From assembly GCF_011397635.1 (NCBI RefSeq), contig NC_064769.1, forward strand, positions 19,175,207-19,239,206: DNA of 64,000 nucleotides, read 5' to 3'. Below the pieces are notes generated by a model. The model was not told the origin of the DNA. It saw only the letters and a list, made by a program, of their open reading frames with translations, and did not search any database. A program made the translations under genes and the position numbers. This DNA is from Epinephelus fuscoguttatus. Its lineage: Eukaryota; Chordata; Actinopteri; Perciformes; Serranidae. Positions 57,691-64,000 of the stretch are shown one piece after another. Every line of letters begins with the position of its first letter. Within the stretch, counting starts at the first letter, position 1.

Positions 57691-60528
57691 GTTTGTTACA
57701 AGCCAACTGCCATAATGTTTTCAAATGAGCCGACACCATCTCCCATTACATCACCCACCAGCAGGAGCATTTACTGGTCTGGTGTGGTGCAGCTACATTC
57801 TGGTAGCTGTAGGTTTTCTACCTCTTGACCAAAAGCAAATGCCACAACCATTTACTTCTGTTTTCTCTGAATGTCAAAAGTATTTGCGTCTTTCTACTGC
57901 ATAGACAGCCTGGAAAAAGACCATCTTTCCAGCAGTGAAATACTTCTTAAAAATGATTCTGTACCTGATTGACCAACAGTTGTCAGCATTCAGTTTAAAT
58001 CATGGTTTGATTCTTTTGAAAACGAACTCATCTCTCCAAAAACACCCTCCAGCTCACTCTTTTACCATCTGTTATCTTTGAAGTCAAGGTTTTCTAAAGG
58101 CTGGACAGCATGCCCATAGCTCTTTGACAGTGTGCCTCAGTGTGCATACTGGGATAAGGATAAGATAAGGCTGTGTTTACCCTCTAATGCTACCTTGGCA
58201 TTGCCCAGACTTTACCCCATGCAGTGTGTTTCTTTTACCTTGGCACTGTCTGTGGACAAGGGCAGATATGGGTCAGTCCAAGTCTTTCAACTCCCTACCA
58301 AGGCTGTTCTCGAAGATAAGACCCAATTGTGCAGCTTTGGATTAATGGCTACATTTGTTCTCATCATGTGTATACATATAAAGTCAGAATTACTGTTTTG
58401 GCAAAAACAAATCCATGTTCAAACACTGGAGTCTAACCTCCTGTGTTCCTATAATCCCGTAAATATGATGTTGTGTAGCTGAACTACACAGTGTGTATCT
58501 CCACCAGCCGTTTTCTTTTGGTGTTAAAGAGCACTTTGCACAAATGAAAGCTGGGCACAGAAAATGTGCCCTAACAAAAACATGCAAAATGCCAGCTATT
58601 CAACACATTCCCCAAATTTAATAATGACGCACAGGGTAGGTTAACCACTAATCATCATGGCAATGTTAGTTTGGAAGACTGATTCACAGAAATGGATCTG
58701 TATTAACTCCAGAGTAAATGATTAATTGTTTGTCAAAACTGTAAACCTCCTAGACAAATAGGAACTTCTACTTCTTGCTGGCAGTGGCTGTGGCTGCTGC
58801 TGCTAAAATTAATGGTGCGAGCTCCGATCCCAGGGAGTTGGACTGCCATTCGTTTCAAACCATTTGTTGCTCCAGTGTTAGATGTTAAATTTCACTGAAA
58901 ATATTGTATATAAATGTTCCCTAACGGAGGTGATGGACATTTTTCACTGTTGGACATAAACATGGTCACAAGTCTAATGTGTTACTGTAGGGTTTCTTTG
59001 CACTTAGCCAAAATATTCAAATATGCAGTGCTTTTGTGTTTAAATTTCACACTCAGTTAAGCTTTTTCATTTAATATGACATTTATTTTGATTTCCAAAT
59101 AATAGTAGCTAGATGTGATACAGAAAGCAAGTCTGTCATGATGTATTTGCCAAAGAAAGTACGTGCTGACTATGTAGATTTCATATATGTTAGGTAAGGT
59201 TACTTTGTATTTAATGTGATGTCAAGTTGGTCCATCCCACATAGGATTACAGGACACCATTATTCTTTATACATTTTCAGTCCTGCAGACACAGAGTGTG
59301 TGAAAATGGAAAAGAAAAGACATACAAACTAAAACAAAATCAAATTATATCCCAAATGAACTGTTAACGTAAGGAACTACGAGATATTTACAGATTATCT
59401 CAATAAAGAGGGGTTTTTTTCTCTTCTTCCAGGCATTCACCAGATTTAAATGTTATATATGTGAACAGCCATCTCAGTCTTTTTGCATTTTCCATATTTA
59501 CAAAATTGATATATGTATTATTTTATTAAACAAAGCATTGTGCAGTTAACAATAAAAAGGACAATACAAAACAAAATTGAACAAATTTACCTAATCATTT
59601 AGACAACACATTGGACAACATAGCATAACACTGAAAAAAATTAATAACAAAAATGGCATTAGCAATTACTGAGGACATAGATGAAAATAGATGAATTTTG
59701 ATAAACAACATGTTTTCCTAGAGTATAAAAACCTGCTTGAACATGCAGGAGAAAAATGTAATTTGAATATGTGAAAAATGGCACTGAAGTTACAGTGACG
59801 GATCACATTGGGTGTTGCATGTATAAACAAGTTTAATTTATAGATGCATTATGCTTTGTTCAATTATGTGTGTGTTTCACAGTTATTAGGAAATGTGTGC
59901 GATAGTTAAGAGACTGTTAAAGATTGTCAGTGGATGTTGGTGTGTTGTTATACAATTATGGACCTGTCATTTTCATTTTTTTTTCTTTTTTTAGATTTAA
60001 ATGCCCTTAGATTCATTGTAACACAGCTGTCTTGTGACGGCTGCATGAAATTTTGCATGGCAGAAACTATAATGTTAATGTTTTCCCCAGACACCCAGCC
60101 ATTAACACTGTATGATTTACACCCGACTGAATGCTCTGGACATCTGTCTGAATATTGCCCAGCCATTGTATTTACATAAATTTAGTGGCTTGCGCATGAA
60201 TTGTATAAGAAACACTTTTTAACACTGTTGTAATACCTTTTAGCTAATCTCAATGGAAATGAGGCTCATTGTTATCAGCCGCAGGCCTCGAGTGTTCTTG
60301 CAGCGTAGAGCAGAGTGGCTCCGGGTTGTTTGGTTATCCTGCATGTGAACCTTTGTGTCCTTTTTTCTCCCTTGTTCTCCAGAGAAGGAGAAGAGAGAAA
60401 TCTGGGTCTCTCTTATATGCTGCTCTGATACCAATTATGCAAACTATTATAGAATTTAACCAGGCCAGCTCTTATCGGCTAATCCAGAAGTAATAGATTC
60501 TATTAAAAATGTATGAGGGGTTGGGGAT

Positions 60529-60530
<2 letters not shown>

Positions 60531-60563
<33 letters not shown>
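60531..60563. repeat. (GT)n microsatellite
   Basis: An uninterrupted GT run of about 16 units. Confidence 0.95.
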
Positions 60564-60564
<1 letters not shown>

Positions 60565-61556
60565 AGGGGTGTATAGAGATGAATCCAGCAGCTGCTGCAG
60601 CACTGCTGTCTAATTCTGTCTGTGTGTCAGACTACTTGTCTCTTCTCCATTACTTAGACAGGCTCCTGCAGTGCCTACCTTGAAGACAGTATAAAAGCCA
60701 TACGTAATATACAATTAATTATACAGTAAGTGGATTGTTATTCATGGACCATGTCACGTTCATTCAAAGGGAGGCACTGCTTTCTCTCTTCTCTTTAATG
60801 ACCAGTTGCTCTTCGTTAATCATTCATTTCCTCCTAAATTAACCTTCTTTTTTTCTGCCTTTGTGCTCTTTCCCTTTTTTGCTCTTCTGCAGTTTCTGAG
60901 TGGAAGGAAGGAAGGAAAAACATTAGCATAGCACTCACATGCTAATCCTCCCAGAGAGTGAAAAGGGTGCTTGTCTTAGACCTTTTTCATTATCATCTAA
61001 TTATTAACTGAGGATTCTGAGAACTGCTAACAGGAGCTGAGATGGTAGGGAGGGGGTGTGTGTGTGAATGTGGCAGGGCGAGGGTGTGTGTAGAGCCAGT
61101 GTGTATCTTTTTTTTTCTGTGCATTTCATGTTTGTTTTGAGGGAGCCTCCTTCTTTGCAATTTGCGTCTGTCTTCGCTCTGACCCTTGATGCCGCGCAAA
61201 CTCATAAAGACTCCAGCAAGTCAGACAGATGCTCTTGTCTGGGTTTCTGTATAATTTAGGGCTTTGATGGATATTCTTGTGCTGCCATTTTGTAAACATT
61301 GTAGATTTTTTTTATTGAACAGTAGTAGTGCATTTTCTGGGGAATTATGCATCGCCAGGTTTATTATCTCAAGAAATGTGATCCACATAGTCTAGATAGT
61401 CTGAAGTTCAACTTATTACTTTTACAGCCTTAATATGAATGCTGCTACTTTGATGACAATACTTCAATAGTTGTCTCTAGATAATTAGCAGAAAGATATC
61501 ATTTTTCCCCAGCAAAAATCAGTTGACATTGAAGGCATCAACAATCTGTCTGCTAA

Positions 61557-62220
61557 GGCCCAAACACACCAAACTGGCATCAAAAAAACTTGTAGCGACA
61601 AAGGCCGATTGTTGCCTCAAGTCGCCTGTTCCTTGACCAAAAAGCTGTGCTTGAACACATCGCAAAGACTGCAGCCAATGGCCAGCCAGCATGTATGTTT
61701 TGCACCTGCATGAGAGGAAATAGCTCTCCACAATAGCAGGTGGCAGTAGTCTGTAGTCATCATTCAAAAAGGGAAACCGGAAGACCGACAGAACAGATTC
61801 AAGACGCTAGTTAGCCAGTTAGCACATTGATAACACAACCCAATGTTAATTAAAAGAATAAGGGATTTTTACCGTGCACTAGCGAACTACAACACAAACT
61901 ATTCCCAACTCTTTCTTCTATAGAGCTTAATAGCCAAAAGAATATTCTTACCAAATGCAACACGTTTGGTTTGATTCCACGCCCTCTTGACTTTAGCCAT
62001 TTGTTTACTTTCCTCACTTCTGTGTCTCTTCTCGTGCACTGAATTGAACTGTCAATCAGAGTGATTTCACTGATTGACAGGCTCTGCCAGGTCTGACGCC
62101 GCTTCAGCATGCTGAATTGGCTGAAAAACAGCTTACTGCCAATGGTGCGGGACACACTGCAAACACAAAAGTGACAGCTGCTCACTTAAGGTCTGACACT
62201 GACTGACGGGCAACCTTCCT
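61557..62220. mobile_element. Possible MITE-like repeat
   Basis: Starts 'aaggcccaaacacaccaaac' and ends in a region with 'catgctgaattggctgaaaa' and 'gtgcgggacacactgcaaac'. This phrase pairing recalls a recurrent teleost non-autonomous element. Terminal inverted repeats and target duplications could not be resolved by eye, so the extent is approximate. Confidence 0.3.
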
Positions 62221-64000
62221 CAAGACTCTTCAGTTGACCTCATCTCTCACAAAGTTTCTTGTCCTGATCCCAAGACAGACGAAACCTTAGAAAATGAGGC
62301 ATTTTGCATGCTGTTAATGATTAGGGCAGAGGCTTGAAAAATACTACTATCTGCCAAGACATCCTTGGGGGACAGTTAGATGGACTGCGAAGCACAAGGT
62401 CTTTATCTCCCTGGCAGGACCTCAATGGACCACATCATGCTGCTTATCAGCTGCACGGTTGTCGCCTGAGAGTGGAGAAGATTAGACGTCCTTGCAGCTT
62501 AAACTTTACGCTCTTTTTCTTATTATAGAGAAGTCCTTGAACATGTCAACTTGTAAGACATGGGCAGTGCCAAAGTATAGGCTTTGGAGGAAAGATGAGG
62601 AGTTAGACAGCTGGTTTATAACCTCTCATGTCTTACACAAAGGCAGGTTAGATGCTGATTGGAAAGCTAATTAAAGAAAACAGGCTTGGAAGGGAGTAAC
62701 ACTGACCATTATGTTAATGACAAAGAGCCTTGACCTCATTTGTGAAGGTTGAGTTGAAATGCATGCTGCCATTTTGAAGATGGATGACTTTGCAGTTGCC
62801 CTGTACCTTATTTCTTTATCATTGCAGCCACCCACAATTGTAAGATATCCTGATATGACACTGTAAGAAAGTGCAAGAAGACATGAAACTTTTTGTTAGG
62901 CAAAACATTATGTAGAGGATGGGAAAGTTTATATTGCTTGAGAACTTAGCCCAGATAATATCATGTATTCTGCGATCACTTTGATCTCATATCTCTCTCC
63001 CCTTTTTCGGGTAATTCTGCTCAAAAGTCGGAAGGGAATTTTAAGCTTAAGTTTTCATAAAATCCCTTTAAATTTAAAATTTAGATAGCAGGATGAAAGA
63101 AACCATCATTACTTGCACTTTATGCATCATTTCTAGGTCCCGTTTCTGCTCTCAGTGGAAGTTTTTTTTTCTTTAAGCCACTGCTGGCTTCTCTTTGAAT
63201 TATAATGCTCTCCTTGATGTATTTTATTCCAGCTGCAAATTACGGGAGTAATGGAAGGTATTCCAATTCACGTCTTATTTTCTGCCAGTGAAGGGATTTC
63301 CCTGGAGAAACCTTTTCTCCCTTGTGTTCCTTTTTGCGTTTTCGGCACCTCCCTCTTGACAAATGTGTGGTAATGGAAGGGTTGTTGTGAAATTGCCATT
63401 ATTTTCTAAATGGAATGTGACCACGGCGAGGCTTTTAGCTCTTCAGATGAGTGTGTTCAGATGAGACAGGTTGCACTGAGCAGTTTGAAGTGGGCTTGTC
63501 ACCGAGGGACAGATGTTGAGCGGAGGAGGGGAGCGGGTACGAGAGAAATGGAAGAGTGAGGGAATCTTTTTTTTCTTTTCTTTTTTCTTTTTGGCACCTG
63601 AGTAAAATGAAAGCCACTCCGTCTCTTCTTCCTTTTGAGGCGAAGGTAATCATGTTTCTGCAGCTCGTCACTGAACACTGTTCTGTGGTAGACTCGCTTT
63701 AGCTGCCCTCTGGACCCTGAGGGAGAAATGAAAGCAAAATCCAAAAGAACCTTAAAACCGAACAAGAATAAAAGACATGACAGCTGTATGCTGCAGGCTT
63801 ATATCAGCCTTGTTGGGGACTACTGACTGCATTGTAATGAAAAGACTGTGTTTCTTTCTATCTTTAATAATTGCACCTATTAACTATTAATAACCTATAC
63901 TTCTCATCGCATCTATGGATTGCAGTTTCTGTCTATAAGGTACCTGATTCACATGCGAATAATTGTTTAACAGTAGCCCCAAGTTCTTTTAGTTTTGCAG

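Larger units (their letters stand above)
53481..64000. other. Gene-poor region at right end
   Basis: About 10.5 kb without a recognised coding exon. It contains the 174-bp tandem array, a (TG)n microsatellite at 60,531-60,563 and a possible MITE at 61.56-62.2 kb. Several low-repeat, homeobox-site-rich stretches (about 55.36-55.93, 60.24-60.50, 60.64-61.05 and 63.22-63.42 kb) look like candidate conserved non-coding elements. It may be intergenic or the first intron of a gene starting near 53.4 kb. Confidence 0.45.

Noticed and set aside
63435-63765. Lys/Arg-rich minus-strand frames
   Set aside because: Arise from a T/C-rich tract on the plus strand; low-complexity composition and no splice support.

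Overview
This is a 64 kb piece of vertebrate nuclear DNA, almost certainly from a ray-finned (teleost) fish. It is AT-rich, has intron-split genes with GT-AG boundaries, and carries many microsatellites, tRNA-derived SINEs and small DNA transposons of types common in teleosts. A PIM-type kinase of the kind expanded in fish is also present. No prokaryotic gene, CRISPR array or viral gene was seen.

Layout. (1) Positions 1-17,506, minus strand: the first ten coding exons of WDR70, a WD-repeat protein; its 3' half lies off the left edge. (2) 17.5-20.5 kb: a short intergenic stretch with a LINE 3' fragment and a SINE-like repeat. (3) 20.5-24.7 kb, plus strand: a complete eight-exon PIM-like serine/threonine kinase (about 427 aa) with a TATA box. 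It is followed by a nearly perfect tandem duplication (24,965-26,778) of its last four coding exons only. (4) 26.8-28.6 kb: intergenic DNA with dispersed repeats and one small doubtful ORF. (5) 28,608-45,564, minus strand: CPLANE1 (C5orf42/JBTS17), reconstructed here as 48 coding exons plus a probable 5' non-coding exon (about 3,169 aa). A good RFX X-box lies just upstream. (6) 46.2-64 kb: about 18 kb with no recognisable protein-coding gene. It holds a hAT-type MITE, SINEs, a five-copy tandem array of about 174 bp, a CCAAT-rich promoter-like patch at about 52.8-53.5 kb, and low-repeat stretches that look like candidate regulatory DNA.

How it fits together. WDR70 and CPLANE1 are also near neighbours in human (5p13.2, order NIPBL-CPLANE1-NUP155-WDR70-GDNF). 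The window is therefore ancestral vertebrate microsynteny, rearranged: NUP155 is not seen between them, both genes run on the same strand, and a PIM-like kinase sits in the gap. CPLANE1 works in ciliogenesis and WDR70 in chromatin and DNA-damage ubiquitination; nothing suggests the three genes form one pathway.

Exon boundaries were read by eye from splice sites, reading-phase continuity and resemblance to remembered family members. Phase was checked through all exons, but no alignment or transcript evidence was available.
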